A DNA stretch of 60,733 nucleotides, taken from Bacteroidales bacterium (GTDB lineage Bacteria > Bacteroidota > Bacteroidia > Bacteroidales > UBA932). The notes beneath the pieces were generated by a model. The model was not told the DNA's origin. It made no database searches and saw only the letters and a program-made list of their open reading frames with translations. The stretch spans positions 1 to 60,733 of the forward strand of contig JAHHQP010000010.1 of the NCBI GenBank assembly GCA_020026355.1, in the 5' to 3' direction. Made by a program: the position numbers and the translations under genes. Positions 15,388 through 24,923 of this stretch are shown piece by piece; within the stretch, counting starts at the first letter, position 1, and every line of letters begins with the position of its first letter.

Positions 15388-18270
15388 CTAAAGATAAGCG
15401 GCGGTATGAGAGTCCTTGCAGGACTTCATCTGTTCCGGCGTGCCGGAGTACACCAGATTTCCGCCCTTGTCTCCGGCCTCAGGGCCCAGGTCGATGACCC
15501 AGTCCGCTGCCTTGATGACATCCAGATTATGCTCGACCACGACAATGGTATGCCCTTTGGCCAGCAAAGCATCGAAGGATTTCAGCAGTTTCTCCACATC
15601 GTAGAAATGCAGACCAGTCGTCGGCTCGTCGAAGATGAAAAGGATGTGCTGGTGTTTTCCCGCTCTTGACGGAGAATCGTTCAGCGAGAGGAAGTAGGCC
15701 AGCTTGATACGCTGACTCTCACCACCGGACAAGGTACTGCTGCTCTGTCCCAGCTTGATGTAGGAAAGTCCGACCTCCACCAGCGGCTGAAGCCGTTCCG
15801 CGATGCGCTGGGCGGTCGGTTCCGGCTGTGCACCGAAGAAGGCGATCGCTTCCTCAACGCTCATGTTCAGAATGTCGTCGACATTCATGCCCTTGTACCT
15901 GACCTCCAGGATATCCGGCTTGAAACGTTTTCCACCGCAGGCTTCGCAGACCATCGTGACATCCGCCATGAACTGCATGCCGATCTTCACGAAACCTTCT
16001 CCCTGACATTCCGGGCAACGGCCTCCATCCATGTTGAAGGAGAAATGTGACGGGGTATAGCCATTGATCTTCGCATATTGCTGCTCGGACAGGAGTTTAC
16101 GGATATCGTCATAGACTTTCAGATAAGTGACAGCGTTCGAGCGGGAACTCTTGCCGATCGGATTCTGATCCACATATTCGACCTGATCGATCCGGTCCAG
16201 GCTGCCGCTGAGGTTGCGGAACGTACCCGGAACCGCCCCGGACTGGTTGATGTGGCGATAAAGTGCCGGATAAAGGATATCTCCGACCAGAGAGGACTTT
16301 CCGCTTCCGCTGACACCGGTCACTACAGTCAGCACATTCAACGGGAAGTTCACGGTAATGTCTTTCAGGTTATGCTCCATAGCCCCTTCTACGGTAATGC
16401 TGTAGTTCCATGGACGTTTTTCACGGACATAGCGCTGACGGATTCCTTTCAGGTACTGGAGCGTCAGGGAGCGGTCCACGGTCTCTTGACTGTATTCCGC
16501 CTTCAGAGGTCCCTGGAAGACGATTTCTCCACCATAGATTCCGGCCTTCGGTCCGATATCGATGATTTCATCGGCGGCATTCATGATTTCCTCATCATGT
16601 TCGACGACCACTACCGTATTGCCGAGGTCACGGAGCTTCTTGAGGACGGAAATCAGTCTTTCGGTATCGCGTGGATGAAGACCGATGCTCGGTTCATCCA
16701 GGATATACATGGAACCGACCAGGGAACTGCCGAGGGCGGTCACCAGGTTGATCCGCTGGCTCTCACCACCGGAAAGCGTATTGGAAGTACGGTCCAGGGT
16801 CAGGTAACCCAGGCCGACATCTTCGATATAATGCAGGCGGGACAGGATATCCGCGATCGACTTCTCCGCGATCTTGCGGTCATGCTCGTCCAGCTGAATG
16901 TTTTCCAGAAATCCGATCAGCTGAACGACATTCATGCTGAGCAGCTCGTGAATGTTCTTTCCTCCGACCTTCACATACAGTGCATCCTTGCGCAGCCGGC
17001 TGCCGCCACATTCATGGCAGACGGTCTTTCCGCTGTACCGGTTGAGCATGAACTTGTACTGGATCTTGTAGCGGTTGGCTTCCACCCACTTGAAGAATTC
17101 GTTGAGTCCGGTGACGGTCGTTTCCTCACTGTCCCCTTTCCTTCCATCCCAGATGACCTCCTTCTGGGCCGGAGCAAGATTGCAGTAAGGGACGAAGATC
17201 GGCACGTCATAACGTTCCGCATTCAGCACCAGCTGATCCTTGAACCAGCCCATCTTGTCTCCCCTCCAGCAGGCGATGGCACCATCATAGATGCTCTTGC
17301 TCTTATCCGGGATGACCAGATCCTCGCTGATTCCGATGATCTTCCCCAACCCTCCGCAGACCGGGCAGGCGCCCAATGGGCTGTTGAAGCTGAACATGTA
17401 TTCATCCGGATGCTCGAAGGTCATGCCGTCCGCTTCGAAACGGTCATTGAAATCCTCCAGCTCCGTCACGGTCTTTCCTTCCCCGTCCACATATTCCTTG
17501 CGGACACGGAGAATGCCTTGACCGGCATCGAAAGCGGCGGCGATGGAAGAATGGAGGCGCGTGTTGAGATCCTCCCACTCCAGGTCCGGCATCGGGCTAC
17601 CATCATTGGCCTGAGCCTTACCCTCTACAATGGCAGGGATTTTCAGACGGTCGACCAGCAGATACAGTTCCTCGGGATACTCACCGCTCTCGGCTCTTTC
17701 CATCACTTCCTCGATCCTCAGGATCCTGTCGGTGAAGAAACGGGAATAACCTTCCTCCTTCAAGCGCAGCATGAGTTCCACCTTGTCCTCGCGGGCTTTC
17801 CAATTCAGGTCCGCCAGGATATAGACCGCAGACCTCTTGCCGTCGAGAATGTATTCCATGACATCCGTCACGGTATGGCAACGGACTTCCTGGCCGGAAA
17901 TCGGAGAATAAGTCTTTCCGATACGGGCGAAGATCATCCGCAGATAATCATAGATTTCAGTGGTCGTGGCGATCGTGGAGCGAGGATTCTTCGTATTGAC
18001 CTTCTGCTCGATGGCGATTGCCGGCGGAATCCCTTCGATCAGTTCCACATCCGGCTTGGACATCCGGCCCAGGAACTGACGGGCATAGGAAGAAAGGCTC
18101 TCCGCAAAACGGCGCTGTCCTTCCGCAAAAAGCGTATCGAAAGCCAAGGAGGATTTGCCGGAACCTGAGATTCCGGTAATGACCACGAACTTCCCTCTCG
18201 GAATCTCCACGGTCACGTTTTTCAGGTTGTTTACCTTCGCTCCTTTGATGATGATGTTCCCTTCGTCCAT
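15388..18270 (-). CDS. uvrA: Excinuclease ABC subunit A
   Basis: UvrA is the damage-recognition ATPase of nucleotide excision repair. The 960-residue protein holds two ABC modules: Walker A GISGSGKSS near residue 33 and GVSGSGKSS near 640. Each has an LSGGESQRI signature and a DEPSIGLHPRD or DEPTTGLHFYD Walker B. Zinc-finger Cys pairs (CPVCGG, CHECGG, CPECQG and CEACGG) are all present. Length is normal for the family. It is convergent with the fimbrial-type genes, with 27 bp between stops. Confidence 0.98.
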   Translation of the reverse strand: MDEGNIIIKGAKVNNLKNVTVEIPRGKFVVITGISGSGKSSLAFDTLFAEGQRRFAESLSSYARQFLGRMSKPDVELIEGIPPAIAIEQKVNTKNPRSTIATTTEIYDYLRMIFARIGKTYSPISGQEVRCHTVTDVMEYILDGKRSAVYILADLNWKAREDKVELMLRLKEEGYSRFFTDRILRIEEVMERAESGEYPEELYLLVDRLKIPAIVEGKAQANDGSPMPDLEWEDLNTRLHSSIAAAFDAGQGILRVRKEYVDGEGKTVTELEDFNDRFEADGMTFEHPDEYMFSFNSPLGACPVCGGLGKIIGISEDLVIPDKSKSIYDGAIACWRGDKMGWFKDQLVLNAERYDVPIFVPYCNLAPAQKEVIWDGRKGDSEETTVTGLNEFFKWVEANRYKIQYKFMLNRYSGKTVCHECGGSRLRKDALYVKVGGKNIHELLSMNVVQLIGFLENIQLDEHDRKIAEKSIADILSRLHYIEDVGLGYLTLDRTSNTLSGGESQRINLVTALGSSLVGSMYILDEPSIGLHPRDTERLISVLKKLRDLGNTVVVVEHDEEIMNAADEIIDIGPKAGIYGGEIVFQGPLKAEYSQETVDRSLTLQYLKGIRQRYVREKRPWNYSITVEGAMEHNLKDITVNFPLNVLTVVTGVSGSGKSSLVGDILYPALYRHINQSGAVPGTFRNLSGSLDRIDQVEYVDQNPIGKSSRSNAVTYLKVYDDIRKLLSEQQYAKINGYTPSHFSFNMDGGRCPECQGEGFVKIGMQFMADVTMVCEACGGKRFKPDILEVRYKGMNVDDILNMSVEEAIAFFGAQPEPTAQRIAERLQPLVEVGLSYIKLGQSSSTLSGGESQRIKLAYFLSLNDSPSRAGKHQHILFIFDEPTTGLHFYDVEKLLKSFDALLAKGHTIVVVEHNLDVIKAADWVIDLGPEAGDKGGNLVYSGTPEQMKSCKDSHTAAYL

Positions 18271-18424
18271 AGTTTCTCCATTAAATTCTCCGCAACCTTC
18301 TCCCTACCAGCGGCTTACACTGAAAATACCGCATCCGGCCCTGGAAAAGGAAGCTTACAAAGTTAGCAAACTTTAGACGTAGAATGTAGCCGAATGTATT
18401 TTTTTGATATTTTTTGCAAAAAAA

Positions 18425-18456
18425 TTTGGAGTGTATCAAAATTTTCGTACCTTTGC
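18425..18456 (+). promoter_or_regulatory. Bacteroidetes-type promoter of tRNA-Asp
   Basis: TTTG at 18425-18428, a 20-bp spacer, then TACCTTTG at 18449-18456 followed by C. This is the full -33/-7 consensus of the primary sigma factor of Bacteroidetes, about 40 bp before the mature tRNA. Confidence 0.85.
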
Positions 18457-18496
18457 ATCCGCATCAGAAAAAATGATGCGAACGATTGACAAGTCT

Positions 18497-18570
18497 GGTG
18501 CGGTAGTTCAGCTGGTTAGAATATCGGCCTGTCACGCCGAGGGTCGCGAGTTCGAGTCTCGTCCGCACCG
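18497..18570 (+). tRNA. tRNA-Asp (GTC)
   Basis: A 74-nt cloverleaf with acceptor GGTGCGG/CCGCACC, discriminator G, anticodon GTC in a CTGTCAC loop and a TTCGAGT T-loop. CCA is not encoded. It is flanked by a consensus promoter and a terminator. Confidence 0.97.
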
Positions 18571-18571
18571 C

Positions 18572-18607
18572 AAAAAAGCTCTGGAGTTTTTCTTCAGAGC
18601 TTTTTTC
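18572..18607 (+). terminator. Terminator of tRNA-Asp
   Basis: AAAAAAGCTCTG pairs with CAGAGCTTTTTT across a short loop and ends in a T run directly after the tRNA. Confidence 0.9.
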
Positions 18608-18699
18608 GTATATATCCTGTTCCGGTAAGATCTCCTCTGTCCGCTTCCGAGTCCTCCAGTCCAGTTCCGAGAAATCCCCCGAGCGAGGCCTTTCAGCAA

Positions 18700-20046
18700 T
18701 CAGCGGTTATTCTCCACCTCTCGCAAAGTCTTGCGGAAACGCGCACGGAACATCAGTCCGGCACTGGTCAGTCCCAACGGAAAAGAGAACCAGATTCCTG
18801 TCAAGCCCCAGTCGAAGACAAAGCCGAAGATATAAGCGGCCGGCAGACTGATCACGAAATAAGACAGGAAAGCGATCGCCATCACCGGTTTCACATCCGC
18901 GATTCCCCTCAACGAATTCGCATAAGTACATTGCATGCCGTCCCCGAACTGATAGATGCAGAAAGGAATGATGAGCTGGGCGACCATCAGCTGCACCTCA
19001 GCATCGTCCGTGAACCAGGAACCGAGCGTATCGCGCAGCACGAAGACAAAGACGCTGACCGTGAACGCCAGCAGCATGATCAGGTGGAAACCGGCGCGGC
19101 TGACATCCCGCACGTTCTTCACATCGTTCTGCCCCCGGAAATTGCTGACTCGCACCGCCACAGCCGCCGCCATCCCGTAATACAGCATGTAACCGAGCTG
19201 ACCGATGGTCAGCATGACCTGGTGTGAAGCCAATGAAATCTTGTCGATCCACCCGACCATGATGGTGCTGAGGCTGAAGGAAGCCGTCTCCATACCCATC
19301 TGCAAAGCCACCGGAAGTCCAAGCCTGCCGATATTGAGGAAAACCTTCCAGCTGGCCGGAACCTTGAAGAAACCCCTATGATAGATCCGGTAACGCCGGA
19401 AAGAGAGGAAAGCCGCAGCCGCTACGAGTACCATGAAGACACGCGAAATGAAGGTCGCGAGTCCGGCACCGAGAAGCCCCAGTTCCGGCAGTCCGCATTT
19501 TCCGTAGATCAGCAGCCAGTTCCCGACGATGTTGAGCAGATTCGCAGAGATCATGATCCACATCGGCGTGACCGTATCCGTGATACCGTCCGAGAATTGC
19601 TTGAAAGCGTTGAAAGCCAGTATAAAGGTCAATGAGGCCAGCTGGACCAGATAATAAGGTCGGATCAATGGCAGCAGGTCCTCCGGCTGTCCAAGCCGGT
19701 CCAGATGGAAATACAGCAGCGTCATCAGGCCGGTCAGCAGCAGGCCCATGGCAATGTTCGCCAGCAGCCCGTTCTTGAAATCCCTGCCGATGTCCTGCGT
19801 CCGTCCCTTTCCGAAGAGACTGCCGATGAAAGGCGTCAGACCGTAGGAAAAGCCGGTCGAGAACACGATGACCAGACCGAACATGTTGTTCACGAAACTG
19901 GCCGCCGCAAGATCATCCGTACCATGATGTCCCACCATGATGGTATCCGCGAAACCCAGCACGATCATCCCCAGCTGCCCGACCATGATCGGTAAACCGA
20001 GTCTGACGAGATTTCTGTAATGGTTGCCGTATCTGTTCCGGAACAT
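18700..20046 (-). CDS. MATE-family multidrug/cation exporter
   Basis: This 448-residue inner-membrane protein has about 12 hydrophobic segments and two related halves, each with MATE-type motifs: MVGQLGMIVLGFADTIMVG near the N-terminus and PVALQMGMETASFSLSTIMVGW in the middle. MATE proteins expel drugs or metabolites in exchange for Na+ or H+. It starts 5 bp after the EamA-type gene, so the two are probably cotranscribed. Substrate is unknown. Confidence 0.9.
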   Translation of the reverse strand: MFRNRYGNHYRNLVRLGLPIMVGQLGMIVLGFADTIMVGHHGTDDLAAASFVNNMFGLVIVFSTGFSYGLTPFIGSLFGKGRTQDIGRDFKNGLLANIAMGLLLTGLMTLLYFHLDRLGQPEDLLPLIRPYYLVQLASLTFILAFNAFKQFSDGITDTVTPMWIMISANLLNIVGNWLLIYGKCGLPELGLLGAGLATFISRVFMVLVAAAAFLSFRRYRIYHRGFFKVPASWKVFLNIGRLGLPVALQMGMETASFSLSTIMVGWIDKISLASHQVMLTIGQLGYMLYYGMAAAVAVRVSNFRGQNDVKNVRDVSRAGFHLIMLLAFTVSVFVFVLRDTLGSWFTDDAEVQLMVAQLIIPFCIYQFGDGMQCTYANSLRGIADVKPVMAIAFLSYFVISLPAAYIFGFVFDWGLTGIWFSFPLGLTSAGLMFRARFRKTLREVENNR

Positions 20047-20051
20047 AAGTT

Positions 20052-20993
20052 CTATTTTTCAGGAGGGAGCATCTTCCCCTTCTCAGGAACATCAGCAGCC
20101 GAGCGGCTGAAAGTGACCAGCAGAACACCTGCCACTACCATGGAAGCCGCCAGAATCTTCTGCCAGTTAAGCTGATCCATTCCGATGCAGATACTGATGA
20201 CCGTGGCAATGATCGGCTGCACATAGGTGTACATGCTGACCAATGTCGGACGGATTCTCTTCTGGCCGATCGGGATGAGGAAATAAGCCATGAAAGTCGC
20301 GAAGAAGACCAGATAGCCCAGTTCCCAGTAGAAAGAAGAGGACTGCACCGCATAATCGAAGGCAACCACCTCCTTCGCCCCCATCGGCAAAGCCAGGACA
20401 GTGGAGAAGAGGAAGATCCATTTCATGAAAGTCACCGGTGAATACTTGGCGATCAGCGGTTTGAAGATACCCAGGTACAAGGAGAACGAAAGGCTGTTTC
20501 CGATCAGCAGAATGATGCCGAGCGGCGTCGTTTCCGTCACACCGTTCGAACTGGCCACGCTGTTGAAGATCAGGAAAAGGATACCAGCGAAGCTCAAGGC
20601 CACTCCCCCGGCTTTCTTGACGGTGATCGGCTCCTTGAGCACGACCGCCGCGATCAGCATGGTGAAGATCGGAGAAGTCGTCACGATGATGGAGCAGTCC
20701 ATCGGAGTGATCAGCGGAATTCCCATCAGGAAAGTGATCTGTGTCAGGAAGAAGCCCAGAAAAGACGCCGCGAAGATCTTCGGAAAATCCTTCCTGTCCA
20801 CCTTCTCTTTCGGCAGAAAGAAGGAAGTCAGCCAGAACAAGGCTCCGGCAAATACCGACCTGAGGAGGAAAAGGCCGAAAGGTGAGATCACTCCCCCGGA
20901 AGTAAGATCTTTGCAGATGATGATATTGAACCCGAAGATAGCGTATGCCGCAAAGCAGACGAAATGTCCGAGCCACTGGTTATTTCTATCCAT
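20052..20993 (-). CDS. EamA/DMT-family transporter
   Basis: The 313-residue protein has about ten hydrophobic helices in two EamA repeats (each roughly 140 residues), the drug/metabolite transporter superfamily. The motif PLITPMDCSIIVTTSPIFTMLIA ends the first repeat and MYTYVQPIIATVISI marks the second. Such proteins usually export amino acids or other small metabolites; the substrate cannot be named. It is the first gene of a two-gene operon with the MATE exporter. Confidence 0.88.
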   Translation of the reverse strand: MDRNNQWLGHFVCFAAYAIFGFNIIICKDLTSGGVISPFGLFLLRSVFAGALFWLTSFFLPKEKVDRKDFPKIFAASFLGFFLTQITFLMGIPLITPMDCSIIVTTSPIFTMLIAAVVLKEPITVKKAGGVALSFAGILFLIFNSVASSNGVTETTPLGIILLIGNSLSFSLYLGIFKPLIAKYSPVTFMKWIFLFSTVLALPMGAKEVVAFDYAVQSSSFYWELGYLVFFATFMAYFLIPIGQKRIRPTLVSMYTYVQPIIATVISICIGMDQLNWQKILAASMVVAGVLLVTFSRSAADVPEKGKMLPPEK

Positions 20994-21012
20994 ATTGACA
21001 ATGTTCAGACCG

Positions 21013-21020
21013 CAAAGGTA
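21013..21020 (-). promoter_or_regulatory. -7 element upstream of the EamA-type gene
   Basis: Minus-strand TACCTTTG followed by CGG is an excellent Bacteroidetes -7 element 20 bp before the start codon. I find no TTTG at the expected -33 distance. Confidence 0.5.
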
Positions 21021-21111
21021 ATGCTTTTAATACTCATTTTATTGATTTTGCAAAGGAAGATGAACATCCTTCCGGAAATATACATACCTTTAGCACGATA
21101 AGACAGAACAT

Positions 21112-21927
21112 ATGGACAACACTAGTACTGAAATCTGGATCGCCTTCGGGCTGACCTTGCTGGCCGGACTCTCCACCGGTATCGGCAGTCTCATCGCCTT
21201 CCTGGCGAAGAAGACAAACACCAAATTCCTGTCCGGTGCGCTCGGCCTCAGTGCCGGTGTCATGATCTACGTCTCCTTCATGGAACTCATGCCGGAATCC
21301 GTCGGACTGCTGTCCGGACTGCACTCCGGAAGATTGGCTGAAGTGATCATGCTGGGAACCTTCTTCCTGGGCATCGCCTTCATCGCCCTGATCGACTGGC
21401 TGGTTCCGGAAGAAGAGAATCCGCACGAAGTCCATCAGGACAGCGACTATACTCACCTGGACCGGGAAAAAGATAAGAAGAAGCTCAAGCGGACCGGCAT
21501 CATGATGATGATGGCCATCGCCATCCACAACTTCCCGGAAGGTCTGGCCACCTTCGCTTCCGCCCTGACGAACTGGGACGTCGCGCTTCCCATCGTCTTC
21601 GCGATCGCCATCCACAACATTCCGGAAGGCATCGCCGTTTCCGTTCCGATCTACCATGCGACCGGAGACCGCAGGAAAGCCTTTGCCTATTCCTTCCTTT
21701 CCGGCCTGGCGGAACCAGCCGGCGCAATTCTGGGCTACCTTTTCCTCCGCCCTTTCTGGACCCCGACCCTGAACGCCGCCCTGCTGGCCTTCGTTTCCGG
21801 AATCATGGTCTACATTTCTTTCGATGAGCTGCTGCCTGGTACGGAAAGATACGGCCACCACCATCTGGGTGTCGCCGGAGTGATCGGAGGCATGGCCATC
21901 ATGGCCGTCAGCCTGCTATTCATATGA
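21112..21927 (+). CDS. zupT: ZIP-family zinc transporter, ZupT type
   Basis: This 271-residue membrane protein imports zinc and possibly other divalent metals. The two ZIP signature helices are intact: HNFPEGLATF near residue 140 and HNIPEGIAVSVPIY near 170, whose His, Asn and Glu residues form the binuclear metal site. Eight hydrophobic segments and a charged cytoplasmic loop at about 102-128 are seen. It is monocistronic and divergent from the EamA-type gene. Confidence 0.93.
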   Translation: MDNTSTEIWIAFGLTLLAGLSTGIGSLIAFLAKKTNTKFLSGALGLSAGVMIYVSFMELMPESVGLLSGLHSGRLAEVIMLGTFFLGIAFIALIDWLVPEEENPHEVHQDSDYTHLDREKDKKKLKRTGIMMMMAIAIHNFPEGLATFASALTNWDVALPIVFAIAIHNIPEGIAVSVPIYHATGDRRKAFAYSFLSGLAEPAGAILGYLFLRPFWTPTLNAALLAFVSGIMVYISFDELLPGTERYGHHHLGVAGVIGGMAIMAVSLLFI

Positions 21928-22062
21928 ATCCCCGAGTTTCTTTCCCCGCAAGAAAGCAGGTATAAATCTGGAAAATGACAAAAGAATCACTATTTTTGCA
22001 AGGAACAACTATCCATGAAGCCGTGATGTTCCGGCCCATTGAAAACACTTAGAAATAACGAT

Positions 22063-24147
22063 ATGAAAGATTACAGAAACGACAACCGTGTAGTGCTGAC
22101 CCTGGACGCAGGGGGTACGAACATGGTTTTCGGAGCCATGAGAGGCGGTGAATTCATCACCGCACCTATTACCCTACCATCCAATTCTTCTGAGCTGGAC
22201 CTTTGCCTCCAGACCATGGTCAAAGGCTTCAAGGCCATCATCGAAGCCATCGGCTGCGAGCCGGATGCCATCAGTTTCGCCTTCCCTGGACCTGCGGACT
22301 ATCCGCACGGAATCATCGGCGGCTATCTTCCGAACTTTCCGTCCTTCCGTGACGGTGTGGCACTCGGACCTTTCCTCAGCCGCACCTTCGGCGTGCCGGT
22401 CTTCATCAACAACGACGGCGATCTTTTCGGCTACGGAGAAGCAGTCGGAGGCATGCTCCCGGAAATCAACGCCCGTCTTGAAGCGGCCGGCAGTGCCAAA
22501 CGCTACAGGAACCTGATCGGTTATACATTCGGCACCGGCTTCGGTATCGGTGTCGTCGTCAACGGAGAACTCAACCGTGGAGACAATTCCTGCGTGGAGA
22601 CCTTCTGTCTGCCTCACAAGGATGACCGCAACATCATCGTCGAAGAAGGAGTTGCCGTCAGAGCCGTGAAACGTGTCTATGCGGAGATTTCCGGTGACAA
22701 GGACCACAAATTCGAACCGAAAGACATCTACGACATCGCTGAAGGCAAGATTCCAGGAAACGTAGAAGCCGCAAAAGAAGCCTTCCGCAAGATGGGAGAA
22801 GTAGCCGGTGACGCCATGGCGACAGCCGTGACCCTGACCGACGGCCTCATCGTGATCGGCGGAGGCATCACCGCTGCCAAGAAATACATCATGCCGGGGC
22901 TCCTCGCTTCCCTCAGATCCAAGATGCACACGCTTGGCGGAGATGAGCTGAACCGTGTCCAGATGGAAGTCTATGACCTGGACAATGAAGAAGAGTTCGC
23001 AGCCTTCGCGAAAGGCAGCGAGCGCAAGATCAAGATCTACGGCAGCGATGAGGAGGTTACCTATGATCCGCAGAAAAGAATCGGTGTCTGCCTCTCCAAG
23101 ATGGGAGCCAGCAAGGCCATCTCTACCGGTGCATGGCTCTTCGCGCTGGACCGTCTGGACGCCGGTGAGGATCTCCTGTATCCGATGAAGTTCGAGCCTT
23201 ACCTCAAGACCGTCATCTGGGGCGGCAGCGGCATACCGGGCTTCAAAGGCATTGAAACGGATCAGGAGAAGATTGGCGAAAGCTGGGAACTCTCCGGAGT
23301 CAAGGGACACGAGTCCATCGTAGCCAACGGTCCATTGGCAGGGAAGAACATCACTGCACTCATCGACAGATATAAGGAGCAGCTCATCGGCAAAAGCAAC
23401 TGGCTCAAGAACGGTAATGAATTCCCGCTTCTGATCAAGTTCATCGATGCTGAGAAAGACCTTTCTCTCCAGGTGCATCCGGATGACGAGCTGGCTGCCG
23501 TGCGCCACAACGGCTCCAAAGGAAAATCTGAGATGTGGTACATCATCGACGCCAAGCCGGACGCTCACCTGCTGTCCGGCCTGAGCAAGAAGATCACTCC
23601 GGAAGAGTACGAACAACGTGTAGCTGACAATACCATCACCGATGTCATCGCCCGTCACAACGTGAAGGCAGGAGATGTCTACAACCTCCCAGCAGGACGT
23701 ATCCATGCGATCTGCGCCGGCACTTTCCTTGCCGAAATCCAGGAGACTTCAGACATCACCTACCGTATCTACGACTACGGACGTCTCGGACTGGACGGGA
23801 AGCCGAGAGAGCTGCACACGGAACTGGCCAAGGACGCCATCGACTATACGGTCCATGATGACTACAAGACCCAGTACAAGCACCATATGAATGAAGAATG
23901 CGTACTGGTGCAGTGCGAGCATTTCACGACATCCCTGCTGGACCTTGACCGTCCGTTCCACAAGGATCTGTCCTATCTGGACACCTTCCTGATCCTCATC
24001 TGCACGGAAGGCTCCGGTATGGTCAAGGACAACAAAGGCAACACTGTTCCGCTTCACCGCGGCGAGACCATGCTCATCCCTGCCAGCACGCAGGAGATCC
24101 GGATCGTTCCAGACGGAAAAATGAAGCTTCTGAGCAGTTTCGTATAG
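22063..24147 (+). CDS. Fused ROK sugar kinase and class I mannose-6-phosphate isomerase
   Basis: From ATG 22063 the protein is 694 residues with two enzymes in one chain. Residues about 9-365 are a ROK-fold sugar kinase: LTLDAGGTN phosphate-binding loop, INNDGD around the catalytic Asp, and VIGGGI. The usual ROK zinc motif CxCGxxGCxE is missing. Residues from about 373 are a type I phosphomannose isomerase: QVHPDDE with a zinc-binding His, GRIHAI, and the distal GETMLIPAS. Inferred reactions are mannose (or another hexose) to hexose-6-phosphate, then to fructose-6-phosphate, in the cytoplasm. It neighbours an alpha-mannan/N-glycan PUL, which fits catabolism of released mannose. The in-frame ATG at 22039 is an alternative start. 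A TATTTTTG -7-like element is at 21991-21998. Confidence 0.88.
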   Translation: MKDYRNDNRVVLTLDAGGTNMVFGAMRGGEFITAPITLPSNSSELDLCLQTMVKGFKAIIEAIGCEPDAISFAFPGPADYPHGIIGGYLPNFPSFRDGVALGPFLSRTFGVPVFINNDGDLFGYGEAVGGMLPEINARLEAAGSAKRYRNLIGYTFGTGFGIGVVVNGELNRGDNSCVETFCLPHKDDRNIIVEEGVAVRAVKRVYAEISGDKDHKFEPKDIYDIAEGKIPGNVEAAKEAFRKMGEVAGDAMATAVTLTDGLIVIGGGITAAKKYIMPGLLASLRSKMHTLGGDELNRVQMEVYDLDNEEEFAAFAKGSERKIKIYGSDEEVTYDPQKRIGVCLSKMGASKAISTGAWLFALDRLDAGEDLLYPMKFEPYLKTVIWGGSGIPGFKGIETDQEKIGESWELSGVKGHESIVANGPLAGKNITALIDRYKEQLIGKSNWLKNGNEFPLLIKFIDAEKDLSLQVHPDDELAAVRHNGSKGKSEMWYIIDAKPDAHLLSGLSKKITPEEYEQRVADNTITDVIARHNVKAGDVYNLPAGRIHAICAGTFLAEIQETSDITYRIYDYGRLGLDGKPRELHTELAKDAIDYTVHDDYKTQYKHHMNEECVLVQCEHFTTSLLDLDRPFHKDLSYLDTFLILICTEGSGMVKDNKGNTVPLHRGETMLIPASTQEIRIVPDGKMKLLSSFV

Positions 24148-24167
24148 GCTGAGAGCTGAATAAAAGA

Positions 24168-24209
24168 CTATAAATCCCCTTGAAACATTAGTTTCAAGGG
24201 GATTTATAG
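24168..24209. repeat. Perfect 19-bp inverted repeat, terminator-like
   Basis: Arms 24168-24186 and 24191-24209 are fully complementary with a 4-base ATTA loop, just after the ROK-ManA stop. No T run follows, so it may act as a terminator or a 3'-end stabiliser; a protein site is also possible. Confidence 0.7.
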
Positions 24210-24309
24210 CATAATTATTCGGCTATATCCACCAATTCTTTTTTATTTGCTCCAGAATGCCTATCTTTACCAGAACTCCCTACGGGAGTTCATTTGCTGC
24301 TTTGATCAT

Positions 24310-24849
24310 ATGGCTAAAGACATCATATCTTGTCAAGAATTCAGTAATCTCTATACTAAATACAGGGGTAGATTCTGTTCCATTGCCAGGTCCTATGTCA
24401 GGGACAACATCATTGCGGAAGACATTGTCGACGAAAGCTTCACCAATTTCTGGGACAATCGTGAGCAGATCAGACTGACGGAAATTCCAGAGGTCTATAT
24501 CCTGCAGAGCATCAAGAACAGATGTCTCAACCATCTCCGTGATCAGACGAACCACATGCGTATCCACCAGCAGATGCAGGAAAGTGCCTACAAAGCGATG
24601 ATGATGGATATCAATTTTCTCGTCCATAACAATATGGGAATTCTTTTCGAGAACGAAATCCGCAACATTTTCGTGAACCGGCTGAGAAACTGTTCCGAAC
24701 TATCCCGCAGCATCTTCATCTCAAGCCGTTTCCAAGACCTGACCTATGATGAAATCGCCGCAAAATATAATGTGTCACCACGCAAGGTAAAACGGGAAAT
24801 CCAGAAGATGCTGGAAATCCTGAGAAAAGAGCTCAAAGATTATCTCTAA
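24310..24849 (+). CDS. ECF-type sigma-70 factor of the PUL
   Basis: The 179-residue protein has sigma region 2 (AEDIVDESFTNFWDNREQI, then EVYILQSIKNRCLNHLRD) and region 4 (DLTYDEIAAKYNVSPRKVKREIQKML). It lacks regions 1 and 3 and so is an extracytoplasmic-function sigma factor. The start at 24310 gives normal length; the upstream TTG-type extension is not family-like. In Bacteroides such factors act with a FecR anti-sigma and a SusC carrying an STN domain to switch on host-glycan PULs. Here FecR and SusC lie about 11 kb away, at the other end of the minus arm. It is convergent with the last gene of that arm. Confidence 0.9.
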   Translation: MAKDIISCQEFSNLYTKYRGRFCSIARSYVRDNIIAEDIVDESFTNFWDNREQIRLTEIPEVYILQSIKNRCLNHLRDQTNHMRIHQQMQESAYKAMMMDINFLVHNNMGILFENEIRNIFVNRLRNCSELSRSIFISSRFQDLTYDEIAAKYNVSPRKVKREIQKMLEILRKELKDYL

Positions 24850-24864
24850 CGATAACAGAACTGC

Positions 24865-24900
24865 AAGAAGGGCGAGGAATCAAGATTCCTCGCCCTTCTT
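24865..24900. terminator. Bidirectional terminator between sigma factor and PUL minus arm
   Basis: AAGAAGGGCGAGGAAT and ATTCCTCGCCCTTCTT form a perfect 16-bp stem with a 4-base loop between two convergent genes. Confidence 0.85.
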
Positions 24901-24923
24901 CAGGTCATATCGCCAGATACTGA

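Noticed and set aside
16078..18168. 696-codon plus-strand frame opposite uvrA
   Set aside because: Same codon-bias artefact; uvrA motifs cover the whole length on the minus strand.
22174..23706. 510-codon minus-strand frame opposite the ROK-ManA fusion
   Set aside because: Antisense shadow; both domains on the plus strand are intact.
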